NCBI RefSeq assembly: GCF_031157375.1
Contig: NZ_JAVIFV010000003.1
Span: 694,001-758,000, forward strand
DNA from: Sphingosinicella sp. LHD-64
Lineage (GTDB): Bacteria > Pseudomonadota > Alphaproteobacteria > Sphingomonadales > Sphingomonadaceae
Direction: 5' to 3'
DNA length: 64,000 bases
Shown here: piece after piece, positions 7,810-15,213 of the stretch
Numbering within the stretch: position 1 is the stretch's first letter
How the letters are laid out: every line of letters starts with the position of its first letter
The notes under the pieces: generated by a model
Database searches by the model: none
Seen by the model: only the letters and a program-made list of their open reading frames with translations
Told to the model about the DNA's origin: nothing
Position numbers and translations under genes: made by a program

Positions 7810-7885
7810 GCCACCACATTCGAACGCAATCTGCGTACGGCGACGGCCCGAGCGCCGCGCCGGCGCAAAGCCATGGAACGAAGAC

Positions 7886-8212
7886 ATGAATGCACTGAAC
7901 CAGACGACAACCCATCACACGCGAATCGTCGACGAGGATCAGATGGCCCGGATGGAGGCGCTGCTGCGCCGCTATCCCGGCCTCACCGACGACGAGACGC
8001 ACGCGCTGCTCCAGTTCGTCCGCAACGGACCGGCCCTCGAGCTCGGGCTGATCAGCGGCAAGGACGACCTGAAGCCGCAGCTGGATCGTTTCCGGGCCGA
8101 CCATGCCAAGGCCCTGTCGATCGGCATGCGCGAAATCGCGATCATCGCGGCGCTCGTCATCGCGGTCGTCGTCGCGGTCGTCCTGCTTTGGGATGCCGGC
8201 GGCGGCAGGTAG
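7886..8212 (+). CDS. Small tail-anchored hypothetical protein
   Basis: The 108-residue protein has a soluble N-terminal region with two predicted helices containing acidic and Leu-rich residues, and a single C-terminal hydrophobic segment (about 82-102) followed by D-A-G-G-G-R. This is the layout of a tail-anchored inner-membrane protein with its bulk in the cytosol. It precedes the cation/proton antiporter gene by 63 bases on the same strand, so they may be cotranscribed. The family is not recognised. Confidence 0.6.
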   Translation: MNALNQTTTHHTRIVDEDQMARMEALLRRYPGLTDDETHALLQFVRNGPALELGLISGKDDLKPQLDRFRADHAKALSIGMREIAIIAALVIAVVVAVVLLWDAGGGR

Positions 8213-8275
8213 ACTCCTGCGGGCGTGCGATGGCCCGGCGCCCGCACGCCCGCCAAAACCAGAAGGGACACGTCA

Positions 8276-9895
8276 ATGCCCCACCACACCCCGCTGATCG
8301 GCACGATCGTCGCCGGCCTCGTCATCGCCTTCGCGCTCGGCGCGCTGGCGCACCGCCTCAGGATGCCGCCGATCGTCGGCTACCTGCTCGCCGGCGTCGC
8401 CGTCGGGCCGTTCACGCCCGGCTTTGTCGCCGACGCGAACCTGGCGAGCGAGCTGGCCGAGATCGGCGTCATCCTGCTGATGTTCGGCGTCGGCCTGCAT
8501 TTCTCGCTGCGCGACCTCCTGTCGGTCAAGAACATCGCGGTGCCGGGCGCGCTCGTGCAGATCGCCACGGCGACCCTGATGGGCATGGCGCTGGCCTGGG
8601 CGCTCGGCTGGTCGGTGTCGGCGGGGTTCGTGTTCGGCCTGTCGCTGTCGGTCGCCAGCACCGTCGTGCTGCTCCGCGCGCTGCAATCGCGCGACCTGGT
8701 CGAGACCGAGCGGGGCCGGATCGCGGTCGGCTGGCTGATCGTCGAGGATCTGGCGATGGTGCTGGCGCTGGTGCTGCTGCCGGCGCTGGCGAACACCGCA
8801 GGGCAGGGCGGCACGGAGCTGCTGAGCTCGGTGCTCGGGATCGTGCTCAAGGTCGCCGGCTTCATCGCCTTCATGCTGGTGGTCGGGCGGCGGATCATCC
8901 CCTGGCTGCTCCACTGGGTGGTGCACACCGGCTCGCGCGAGCTGTTCCGGCTCGCCGTGCTGGCGATCGCGCTCGGCGTCGCGTTCGGCGCGGCGATCGC
9001 GTTCGACGTCTCCTTCGCCTTGGGCGCCTTCTTCGCTGGCATGATCCTGGGCGAGACGCCGCTCAGCCGCCGTGCGACCGAGGAGACGCTGCCGCTGCGC
9101 GATGCGTTCGCCGTCCTGTTCTTCGTCTCGGTCGGCATGCTGTTCAATCCGGCGGTGATCACCCAGCAGCCGGGGCCACTGCTCGCCACCGTCGCGATCA
9201 TCGTCGTCGGCAAGTCGGTTGCCGCCTACCTCATCGTCCGCGCCTTCGGCCATCCGACCCAGACGGCGATGGCGGTGTCGGTCAGCCTCGCCCAGATCGG
9301 CGAATTCTCCTTCATCCTCGCCGGGCTCGGCACCGGCCTCGGCATCCTGCCGCCGGAGGGACGCGACCTCATCCTCGCCGGCGCAATCCTCTCGATCCTG
9401 GTCAATCCGTTCCTGTTCCGGTTCGTCGGCGGCCGGGGCGAGGGCGACGAGGCGCCGTCGGCCGAGACGCCCGAGCCGGCCAAGCCGCAGGGCCATGTCA
9501 TCCTGATCGGCTATGGCCGGGTCGGCCGGCTGATCGCTGCGGGCCTGCGCGACCGGGGACGCTCGCTCACCGTGATCGAGGATCAGGGCGACATCGCCAG
9601 CGAAGCCGCCGACGCGGGCATCGAGGTGGTGGTCGGCAATGCGACCGAGCCGCGCGTGCTGCGCGAGGCCGGGATCGCCTGCGCGGCGAAGCTGCTGATC
9701 GCGATCCCCGAAGGATTCGAAGGCGGCGCGATCGCCGAGAAGGCGCGGGCGCTGAGGCCGGACATCCCGATCATCGCCCGCGCCCATTCGGAGGCGGAGG
9801 TGGAGCATCTCGAGAGGCTCGGCGCCGGCCAGGTGGTCATGGCCGAGCGCGAGGCCGCGGCGAAGATGCTCGAACTCGTGGGGACGACGACCTAG
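8276..9895 (+). CDS. CPA2 cation:proton antiporter with RCK domain (YbaL/Kef type)
   Basis: The 539-residue protein consists of a membrane antiporter domain of 12-13 segments (residues 5-385) and a C-terminal RCK/TrkA-N nucleotide-binding domain that starts with G-Y-G-R-V-G near 414. The Rossmann glycine motif, a following acidic residue and the missing TrkA-C domain match the YbaL/KefB subgroup, which exchanges K+ or Na+ for protons and is gated by NAD(H) or glutathione adducts. AGAAGGGA lies upstream of the ATG. Its end overlaps the convergent VOC gene by four bases. It sits next to an operon with GST genes, an association that fits electrophile stress but is not proof. Confidence 0.9.
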   Translation: MPHHTPLIGTIVAGLVIAFALGALAHRLRMPPIVGYLLAGVAVGPFTPGFVADANLASELAEIGVILLMFGVGLHFSLRDLLSVKNIAVPGALVQIATATLMGMALAWALGWSVSAGFVFGLSLSVASTVVLLRALQSRDLVETERGRIAVGWLIVEDLAMVLALVLLPALANTAGQGGTELLSSVLGIVLKVAGFIAFMLVVGRRIIPWLLHWVVHTGSRELFRLAVLAIALGVAFGAAIAFDVSFALGAFFAGMILGETPLSRRATEETLPLRDAFAVLFFVSVGMLFNPAVITQQPGPLLATVAIIVVGKSVAAYLIVRAFGHPTQTAMAVSVSLAQIGEFSFILAGLGTGLGILPPEGRDLILAGAILSILVNPFLFRFVGGRGEGDEAPSAETPEPAKPQGHVILIGYGRVGRLIAAGLRDRGRSLTVIEDQGDIASEAADAGIEVVVGNATEPRVLREAGIACAAKLLIAIPEGFEGGAIAEKARALRPDIPIIARAHSEAEVEHLERLGAGQVVMAEREAAAKMLELVGTTT

Positions 9896-10389
9896 GCGGT
9901 CGCCGGTTCCCTGAGGGCGGCTTCGATGGTCGCGACGTCAATCTTCTGCATCGTCATCATCGCCTCGAACGCGCGCTTGGCGGCCGCACGGTCCGGATTG
10001 TCCAGCGCCTCGATCAGCACGCGCGGGGTGATCTGCCAGGAAAAGCCCCAGCGATCCTTGCACCAGCCGCATTCGCTCTCCGCACCGCCATTCTGGACGA
10101 TGGCGTTCCAGTAGCGGTCGGTCTCTTCCTGATCCTCGGTGATGACCATGAAGCTGACCGCCTCGTTCGGCTTGAAGTTCGAGCCGCCGTTCAGGCCGAC
10201 GAAGGCCCGGCCGAGGACGGTGAAATCGACGGTGATCTCGTTGCCCGCGCCGCCGTCGGGATAGTCGGCCGGCGCTTCGTGCCCCGATCCGACGTGGCTG
10301 TCGGGGAAGGTCGCCGCATAGAATTCCGCCGCCTCGCGCGCCTTGCCATGGTCGAACCACAGGCAGGTGGTCAGCTTGTCGTAACCCAT
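9892..10389 (-). CDS. VOC-family protein, PhnB-like
   Basis: The 165-residue protein belongs to the vicinal oxygen chelate superfamily, PhnB/'3-demethylubiquinone' subgroup: C-L-W-F-D near the N terminus, A-E-F-Y-A-A-T-F-P for the first helix, and W-G-F-S-W-Q-I-T-P in the last strand. The ATG at 10389 has a GGAGAGA ribosome site immediately upstream; five further codons upstream are open but fall in that site. It is the last gene of the long minus-strand operon that begins at the DUF899 gene. Substrate unknown; the fold serves metal-dependent conversions or drug binding. Confidence 0.85.
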   Translation of the reverse strand: MGYDKLTTCLWFDHGKAREAAEFYAATFPDSHVGSGHEAPADYPDGGAGNEITVDFTVLGRAFVGLNGGSNFKPNEAVSFMVITEDQEETDRYWNAIVQNGGAESECGWCKDRWGFSWQITPRVLIEALDNPDRAAAKRAFEAMMTMQKIDVATIEAALREPATA

Positions 10390-10400
10390 TTTCTCTCTCC

Positions 10401-11177
10401 TCACTTGTCCCCGCCCGAAACCAGCCCGAACGACGCGCCCTGCGGGTCGAGGCCGATCAGCACGCGCTCCTTGGTCGGAACGTCCATCGGCCCGAACAGC
10501 ACCTGCCCGCCGCCCGCCTTGATCCTGTCCGCCGCCGCGTCGACATCCGGCACGCGGACATAGAATTGCCAGACGGTCGGCGCCTCGCTCGACGCCTTCA
10601 TCACCGCCCCGACGGTCTCGCCGTCGTGGGCAATGAAGCTGTACTCGCCGAGCTCAGGGCCCATGTCCATGGCGCCTTCCTTCGCGTAGTCGAAATGGTC
10701 GCGATAGAAGGCCAGCGCCGCCTCGCGGTCGCTGGTCATCAGCTCGTTCCAGGCGACATGGCCCATGCCGCGGCGCTGATAGGCGGTGCTGTCCGCGTCG
10801 CTGGCGCCGCGGATCAGGTAGATCGGCACGCCCTGCGGATCGAGGATCATCGCGATCCGGCCGACGCCGGGCGCGTCGAAGGGAGCCATCTGCACCTTCG
10901 CGCCGGCGGTTACCGCCTTGGCGACCGCCGCATCGACGTCGTCGACGCCGAGATAGCCGAGCCAGACCGGCCGCGCGCCGCCGTCGCACATCGCCTGCGT
11001 CAGGGTCAGCATGCCGCCGGCCGCGCCGTCCGGCGCATCGATCATGCGATATTCGACGTCGCCGGGCACGGGATCGCCGAAGCTCCAGCCGACGACGTCG
11101 CCGTAGAAGCGCCTGGCGCCCTCGGGGTCGGTGGTCATCAGCTCGTACCAGACGAAGCTGCCGTGCGAATTGGTCAT
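10401..11177 (-). CDS. Two-domain VOC-family (glyoxalase-like) protein
   Basis: The 258-residue protein carries two tandem glyoxalase/bleomycin-resistance domains (about 5-120 and 130-255). Each begins with an F-x-W-x-E-L-M-T or A-W-N-E-L-M-T strand and has the R-F-Y or A-F-Y helix that is standard for the fold. Such two-domain members act as monomeric equivalents of the usual VOC dimer. The start is at 11177, because its ATG overlaps the stop of the DUF1428 gene (four bases), implying translational coupling, and the frame upstream is not VOC-like. The next gene follows after 11 bases. Confidence 0.88.
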   Translation of the reverse strand: MTNSHGSFVWYELMTTDPEGARRFYGDVVGWSFGDPVPGDVEYRMIDAPDGAAGGMLTLTQAMCDGGARPVWLGYLGVDDVDAAVAKAVTAGAKVQMAPFDAPGVGRIAMILDPQGVPIYLIRGASDADSTAYQRRGMGHVAWNELMTSDREAALAFYRDHFDYAKEGAMDMGPELGEYSFIAHDGETVGAVMKASSEAPTVWQFYVRVPDVDAAADRIKAGGGQVLFGPMDVPTKERVLIGLDPQGASFGLVSGGDK

Positions 11178-11548
11178 GCCGGGTCTCCTCGATCGGATTC
11201 GCGGGTGGTGAAGATCGGACGGAAGCCGCCATGGATCATCCGCTGGGGATTGAAGGGAACGTCGTCGCTCTTGAGCCGGGGATCGTTCATCAGCTTCGTG
11301 TTGCCCGCATCGCGCGCCTCGCGGGAGGGCCAGACGACCCAGGAGAAAACGATGCTCTCGCCTTCCTGTGCCTTCACCGCGCGGCGGAAGTCGGTGACCC
11401 GGCCGGCCGGCACGTCGTCCTCCCACGCCTCCATGATCTCCAGTGCGCCCAGCTCCAGAAAGGCGTCGGCCACCCGCGCCGCCATGGCGCGATAGGCCTC
11501 CTTCTTCCCCGGCGGCACAGGGATCACGAACCCGTCGACATAGGCCAT
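11174..11548 (-). CDS. DUF1428 family protein, single domain
   Basis: The 124-residue protein is a standard-length DUF1428 member (YbaA-like): Y-V-D-G-F-V-I-P-V-P at the start, E-A-W-E-D-D-V-P in the middle, and M-I-H-G-G-F-R-P-I near the end. The fold is a dimeric alpha/beta barrel of the ABM or YCII type; no enzymatic role is established. A GGGAGA ribosome site precedes the ATG and is contiguous with the 3' arm of the perfect hairpin at 11559-11594, so folding could limit access. It is translationally coupled to the two-domain VOC gene downstream. Confidence 0.88.
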   Translation of the reverse strand: MAYVDGFVIPVPPGKKEAYRAMAARVADAFLELGALEIMEAWEDDVPAGRVTDFRRAVKAQEGESIVFSWVVWPSREARDAGNTKLMNDPRLKSDDVPFNPQRMIHGGFRPIFTTRESDRGDPA

Positions 11549-11558
11549 CGCGTGTCTC

Positions 11559-11594
11559 CCGCCCCCGGCCGGGCCGAGGCCCGGCCGGGGGCGG
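11559..11594 (-). promoter_or_regulatory. Perfect 16-bp GC hairpin next to a ribosome site
   Basis: Two arms of 16 bases (11559-11574 and 11579-11594) are exact complements and enclose a four-base loop CGAG. Only G and C occur in the arms. On the minus-strand transcript the 3' arm runs directly into GAGAC, the ribosome site of the DUF1428 gene that starts at 11548. No T tract follows, so it is not an intrinsic terminator. It may mask the ribosome site, stabilise the upstream mRNA, or uncouple expression of the two DUF1428 genes. The function is inferred. Confidence 0.65.
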
Positions 11595-11600
11595 CAGCGC

Positions 11601-12320
11601 CTATTCGTCGACGATCGGGCGGAAGCCGCCCCAGAACATGCGCTGGCCGTCGAACGGCATCTCGCCGTCTGGCTGCATGTCGGGATCGGACATCATCTTC
11701 TCCCAGGCCTTGTCACGGGTCTCCTTGTCGGGCCATTCGACGTAAGAATAGACGACGTTCTCGCCTTCCTGGGCCTTCACCGCGCGCTTGTAGTCGGTGA
11801 CCTTGCCGTCGGGAACATCGTCACCCCACGCCTCGACGACGCGCAGTGCACCATATTCCCGGAACCTGCCGGCGGCCTTCTCGGCCATCGCCTTGTAGGC
11901 TTCTTTCTTGTCGTTCGGCACAGGCAGCAGATAGCCGTCGGTATAGCCGGTCGTACCGTCGGCTTTCTGGTCGACGATGGCTTCGAAGCCGCCATAGATC
12001 ATGCGCTTGCCGTCGAACGGCATCGTCTCGCCCATGCTCTGCATGCGCGGGTCGTTCATGATCTTCTCGTTGGCGGCATCGCGGGTCGCCTTATCGGGAT
12101 ATTCGAACCAGGAGAAGACGACCGTCTCGTCGTCCTTCGCCTGGACCGCGCCCTGGAAGTCGGTGACCTTGCCCTTGGGCACGTCGTCGCCCCAATTCTC
12201 GACCATCCGCCGGACGCCGAATTCCTTGAACAGCGGCGCCGCATCGGCGGCATGCTTGCGATAGACCTCCTTGTTCTCGGTCGGCACCGCGGCCACGAAC
12301 CCTTCCACATAGGTCATCAT
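11601..12320 (-). CDS. Tandem DUF1428 protein (two domains)
   Basis: At 239 residues this is about twice the family length. Residues 1-115 and 125-239 are two complete DUF1428 copies, each with Y-x-x-G-x-x-x-x-V-P, a central N/A-W-G-D-D-V-P, and a terminal M-I-Y-G-G-F or M-F-W-G-G-F. The two copies resemble each other and the separate single-domain gene downstream, so local duplication and fusion is likely. Two adjacent ATG codons occur; AAGGAGAG fits the second (12317) slightly better. The first ATG overlaps the stop codon of the GST gene upstream, giving translational coupling. Confidence 0.88.
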   Translation of the reverse strand: MMTYVEGFVAAVPTENKEVYRKHAADAAPLFKEFGVRRMVENWGDDVPKGKVTDFQGAVQAKDDETVVFSWFEYPDKATRDAANEKIMNDPRMQSMGETMPFDGKRMIYGGFEAIVDQKADGTTGYTDGYLLPVPNDKKEAYKAMAEKAAGRFREYGALRVVEAWGDDVPDGKVTDYKRAVKAQEGENVVYSYVEWPDKETRDKAWEKMMSDPDMQPDGEMPFDGQRMFWGGFRPIVDE

Positions 12321-13015
12321 CTCTCTCCTTGCCTCGTCGGGGGTTGATCCAGGAACGCATATTCAGGCGGCGGGGCGGCGGTGAAGCCCGCCAGCTGGGC
12401 GGCAAATGCTCGCTGGAAGGCCGGCCGCGCCTCGCCGCGCGCCACATAAGCGGCGAGATTGTCGTGCGCACGCTCAAGCGGCGACTCCTTCAGCTGCCGC
12501 AACACCGCGACCATCAACAAGTCACCGGCCGAAAAGCTGCCGTCGAGCCAATCATTTTCGCCCAGCCGCCGCGACAATTCGTCCAGCCGCTCGGCGATCC
12601 GCGCGATGACCGCGGGCAGCCGCGGCTTCGACCAGGGCTGGTCCTCCTCGAACAGGGTTGCGATCACATAGTCCATGATCGGCGGCTCGACCGTGTTCAG
12701 CGCGGCGAACATCCATTCGATCGCCCGCGCCCGGCCGCCAGCATCTTCGGGCAGGAGACCGCGATGCGTCTCGGCGATGCGGAGCACGATGGCGCCCGAT
12801 TCGAACAGTTTCAGCCCATCCAGCTCGTAGGTCGGGATCTGACCGAAGGGCTGAAGAGCGCGGTGCGGCGGGTCCTTCTGGGTGCCCTGGGGCAGATAGC
12901 GGACGTCGTAGCTCTGCCCGACCTCCTCCAGCGCCCAGCGCACGCGCAGGTCGCGCACCTGGCCGCGGGCGAACCACGGGACCCAGTCGAAAGCGGTGAT
13001 GACGGGGTTCGACAC
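12317..13015 (-). CDS. Glutathione S-transferase family protein, copy 1
   Basis: The 232-residue protein has an N-terminal thioredoxin-like domain (about 1-95) with the V-R-W-A-L-E-E helix, the cis-Pro motif Q-I-P-T-Y and the glutathione-binding F-E-S-G-A-I, followed by an all-helical C-terminal domain with W-L-D-G-S-F-S-A-G-D. The usual catalytic Ser/Tyr/Cys in the first loop is not clear. A GTG start is chosen: it sits behind GGAGGAGAGAGA and matches the start of the paralogue upstream. Its stop overlaps the start of the tandem DUF1428 gene. The substrate is unknown; conjugation or reduction of an electrophile is the family role. Confidence 0.88.
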   Translation of the reverse strand: MSNPVITAFDWVPWFARGQVRDLRVRWALEEVGQSYDVRYLPQGTQKDPPHRALQPFGQIPTYELDGLKLFESGAIVLRIAETHRGLLPEDAGGRARAIEWMFAALNTVEPPIMDYVIATLFEEDQPWSKPRLPAVIARIAERLDELSRRLGENDWLDGSFSAGDLLMVAVLRQLKESPLERAHDNLAAYVARGEARPAFQRAFAAQLAGFTAAPPPEYAFLDQPPTRQGER

Positions 13016-13029
13016 GTCTCTCTCCTCCC

Positions 13030-13695
13030 TTATTGCGGCCAGCCGGCGGGCGCCGCGCCCGTCTGGCCTGCCCTCAGCGCGTCGAGCGCGCGGACGAAGG
13101 CGGGCCGCGCCACGCCGCGCGCGACATAGGCGGCGAGGTTCGGATAGGCCCCGATCATGTCCGCCGTGCTCGGGTAGCGGAGCACCGCGACCATGAGCAG
13201 GTCGCCGGCGCTGAACGCGCCGTCGAGCCATTCGGCGTCGCCGAGCCGGGCGGACAGCTCCTCCAGCCGTTCGCTGAGGCGCGCCTCCACGCCGGGAAGC
13301 CGCGCCTTCGCCCAGTCCTCGCCCTGTTCGAACACGGCGGCGCGCAGATGCTCCCAGACCACCGGCTCGACCGTGTTGAGCGCGGCGAACATCCACTCGA
13401 TCGCCCGCGCCCGGCCTCTTCGGTCTTCGGGGAAAAGACCCGGCCAAGTCTCCGCGATGTGGAGCACGATGGCGCCCGATTCGAACAGGACGAAATCGTC
13501 ATCCTCATAGGTCGGCACCTGGCCGAACGGATGGCGGGCGCGGTGCGCCGGCTCCTTCTGCTGACCCCAGGAGAGGTACCGCACGTCATAGGGCTGGCCG
13601 ACCTCCTCCAGCGCCCAGCGCACGCGTATGTCGCGCACCAGGCCGAGGCCCCGGTCCGGCGACCAGTCGTAGCCGGTGACAAGGGGGTTGGTCAT
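13030..13695 (-). CDS. Glutathione S-transferase family protein, copy 2
   Basis: The 221-residue protein is a close paralogue of the next gene: both share N-P-[LV]-[VI]-T near the start, V-R-W-A-L-E-E-V-G, L-F-E-S-G-A-I-V-L, A-I-E-W-M-F-A-A-L-N-T-V-E-P and W-L-D-G-x-F-S-A-G-D. Domains are as in copy 1. The two genes are 14 bases apart, so this is a recent tandem duplication inside the operon. They differ mainly in the first loop and in the last 30 residues, where the hydrophobic substrate site lies, which suggests different substrates. Confidence 0.88.
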   Translation of the reverse strand: MTNPLVTGYDWSPDRGLGLVRDIRVRWALEEVGQPYDVRYLSWGQQKEPAHRARHPFGQVPTYEDDDFVLFESGAIVLHIAETWPGLFPEDRRGRARAIEWMFAALNTVEPVVWEHLRAAVFEQGEDWAKARLPGVEARLSERLEELSARLGDAEWLDGAFSAGDLLMVAVLRYPSTADMIGAYPNLAAYVARGVARPAFVRALDALRAGQTGAAPAGWPQ

Positions 13696-13719
13696 GACGC
13701 GCGTCCTCTCCGGCCGGGC

Positions 13720-14202
13720 TCACGCCGTCGCCGGGGCCGGCTGGCCGCAGGTCGCGTCGAGCGCCGCCGCGCGCAGCTCGGCCTCGCTCATCACCGTGTC
13801 GCGCAGCGGATGGGCGATCGACCAGCTGTGGCCGAACGGGTCCTTCACCACGCCGTAGCGATCGCCCCAGAACATGTCGGAGGCGGGCATGACCACCGTG
13901 GCGCCGGCCGCTTCGGCCCTGGCGATCGCGGCGTCCGCATCGGTCGCGTGGATGTGCAGCGTCACCGGCGTGCCGCCGAGCGTCTTGGGCGAGAGCGCGC
14001 CCATCTCCTTCATCTCGTCCATCAGCATCAGCATCGCGCCGTTGATCGCGACGCAGGCGTGCATCAGCTTGCCGTCCTGGCCGGGGATGCGCATCAGCTC
14101 CTCGGCACCGAAGGCCTTTTTGTAGAACTCGATCGCGTCGGCGGCGCCGTCGCAGACGAGATGCGGGGTCAGCGTCGGGGTGATGTTGGAAATCTCGGTC
14201 AT
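13720..14202 (-). CDS. VOC-family protein, PhnB/glyoxalase-like
   Basis: The 160-residue protein is a single VOC domain: T-P-H-L-V-C-D-G at residues 12-19, A-I-E-F-Y-K-K-A-F-G, then H-I-H-A-T-D-A-D in the linker, and D-P-F-G-H-S-W-S-I-A-H-P in the last strand. This pattern is the YdfL/PhnB subgroup found near many stress genes. The ATG at 14202 is preferred over one six codons upstream because GAGGAACG and related purines lie just before it and the family starts here. It is separated by 24 bases from genes on both sides of the operon. Confidence 0.87.
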   Translation of the reverse strand: MTEISNITPTLTPHLVCDGAADAIEFYKKAFGAEELMRIPGQDGKLMHACVAINGAMLMLMDEMKEMGALSPKTLGGTPVTLHIHATDADAAIARAEAAGATVVMPASDMFWGDRYGVVKDPFGHSWSIAHPLRDTVMSEAELRAAALDATCGQPAPATA

Positions 14203-14226
14203 CGTTCCTCTCCTCTTCATGTAAAG

Positions 14227-14520
14227 TCAGGTGCGGTGAAGGCGCAGCGGCGATCCGGCGCTGCGGCGGATCTCGCCGCGCGCCTCGAGGTCGAGCTGCA
14301 CCAGCTTCAGCCACCAGCCGGCGGTGGCGCCGCCCGGGAACAGGCTCTCCGGAAGCCGCGCCACGACCGGCCCCTTCAGCGCCGCGACGGTCAGGCCCGG
14401 CGCTTCGACAGGGATGACGGCCAGCATCGCGGCTTCCATCGCCCGATACTTGCCGGCGTCCACCTGCTCGGTCTTGCCGGGATGGTTCGGGTTGCGGACG
14501 GTGATCTTCTCGCTGCGCAT
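14227..14520 (-). CDS. DUF6958-like conserved small protein
   Basis: The 97-residue product begins E-K-I-T-V-R-N-P-N-H-P-G and contains L-F-P-G-G-A-T-A-G-W-W-L-K-L-V-Q-L-D-L-E-A, a pattern I associate with the DUF6958 family. It looks like a winged-helix-sized soluble protein that may bind DNA or another protein, but the role is unknown. It contains no Cys and no membrane segment. It lies within the operon between the PhnB-like gene and the 34-residue peptide gene, 24 bases from each. Confidence 0.7.
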   Translation of the reverse strand: MRSEKITVRNPNHPGKTEQVDAGKYRAMEAAMLAVIPVEAPGLTVAALKGPVVARLPESLFPGGATAGWWLKLVQLDLEARGEIRRSAGSPLRLHRT

Positions 14521-14544
14521 GACAGGTTCCGGATTCTGGGGCGC

Positions 14545-14649
14545 TCAGGCGATCAGGCCGCCGACCGCCGGCAGATGCTCGCCGGCAATGGCGATCCCGG
14601 TGGCCACGAACGAAACGGCCACGATCACGATGGTGCGAAAGACGGACAT
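14545..14649 (-). CDS. 34-residue membrane peptide
   Basis: A short gene coding for 34 residues starts behind one of the best ribosome sites in the operon (GAGGAGGAAGTG then ATG). The peptide has one hydrophobic span (residues 4-23) with a Gly/Ala-rich end and few charged residues. It could be a single-pass inner-membrane peptide or a cleaved signal-like sequence. It lies downstream of the internal terminator-like hairpin, so it would be the first gene of the read-through part. I do not know a family. The strong ribosome site, fixed spacing (24 bases to the next gene) and hydrophobicity support that it is translated. Confidence 0.55.
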   Translation of the reverse strand: MSVFRTIVIVAVSFVATGIAIAGEHLPAVGGLIA

Positions 14650-14690
14650 CACTTCCTCCTCTGGGTCTCGCCGCCGGAGCGGGGTCTTCG

Positions 14691-14733
14691 GAAAAACTGG
14701 CGGCGCCGGCCCTGGGGGGTGAGGCCGGCGCCG
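14691..14733 (-). terminator. Intrinsic terminator or attenuator inside the operon
   Basis: On the minus strand an 11-base perfect stem (14723-14733 with 14701-14711, GGCCGGCGCCG type) with an 11-base loop is followed after four bases by TTTTT. It falls between the stop of the VOC gene at 14745 and the strong ribosome site of the small peptide gene. As all other gaps in the operon are 25 bases or shorter or have no T tract, this is a likely point of partial termination that would make the first two genes (DUF899 and VOC) more expressed than the rest. Confidence 0.6.
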
Positions 14734-14744
14734 CGGCGGAGGCC

Positions 14745-15176
14745 TCAGGCGTCCGCGGTCTCGGGCTGCATCGCCTCGGTGGCGGCTTCGAGGTCCATCC
14801 ACATCGGTTCCCAGATATGGCCGTCGAGATCCTCGAAGCTGCGCGCGTACATGAAGCCGTAATCCTGCCGCTCGCGCGACTCCCGGCCGCCGGCGGCGAG
14901 CGCCTTGTCGGCGATCTCGTCGACGCCCTCGCGGCTCTCGGCCGAGAGCGCGATCAGCACCTCGCTCGTCGCATGGGCGTCGGCGATCTTCTTGGGGGTG
15001 AACTCCGCGAACTTCTCATGGGTCAGCAGCATCACGAAGATCGTATCGCTGAACACCATGCAGGCGGCGGTCTCGTCGGTGAACTGCGGGTTGTTCACCG
15101 CGCCGATCGCCTCGTAGAAGGCCTTGGCGGCGTCGAGATCGGCCACCGGCAGGTTCACGAAAATCATCCTGGACAT
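14745..15176 (-). CDS. VOC-family protein
   Basis: The 143-residue protein is a VOC domain of the lactoylglutathione-lyase-like subgroup: F-V-N-L-P-V-A-D-L near the start, A-K-A-F-Y-E-A-I-G, and F-E-D-L-D-G-H-I-W-E-P-M-W in the last strand. The last Glu and the first-strand position give possible metal ligands, but a full glyoxalase I set is not evident. The ATG at 15176 follows GGGAGACT. The gene lies 37 bases after the DUF899 gene, and ends just before the terminator-like hairpin. Substrate unknown. Confidence 0.87.
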   Translation of the reverse strand: MSRMIFVNLPVADLDAAKAFYEAIGAVNNPQFTDETAACMVFSDTIFVMLLTHEKFAEFTPKKIADAHATSEVLIALSAESREGVDEIADKALAAGGRESRERQDYGFMYARSFEDLDGHIWEPMWMDLEAATEAMQPETADA

Positions 15177-15213
15177 TGATAGTCTCCCTGGCTTGTTCTG
15201 TTGTGTGACGGCG

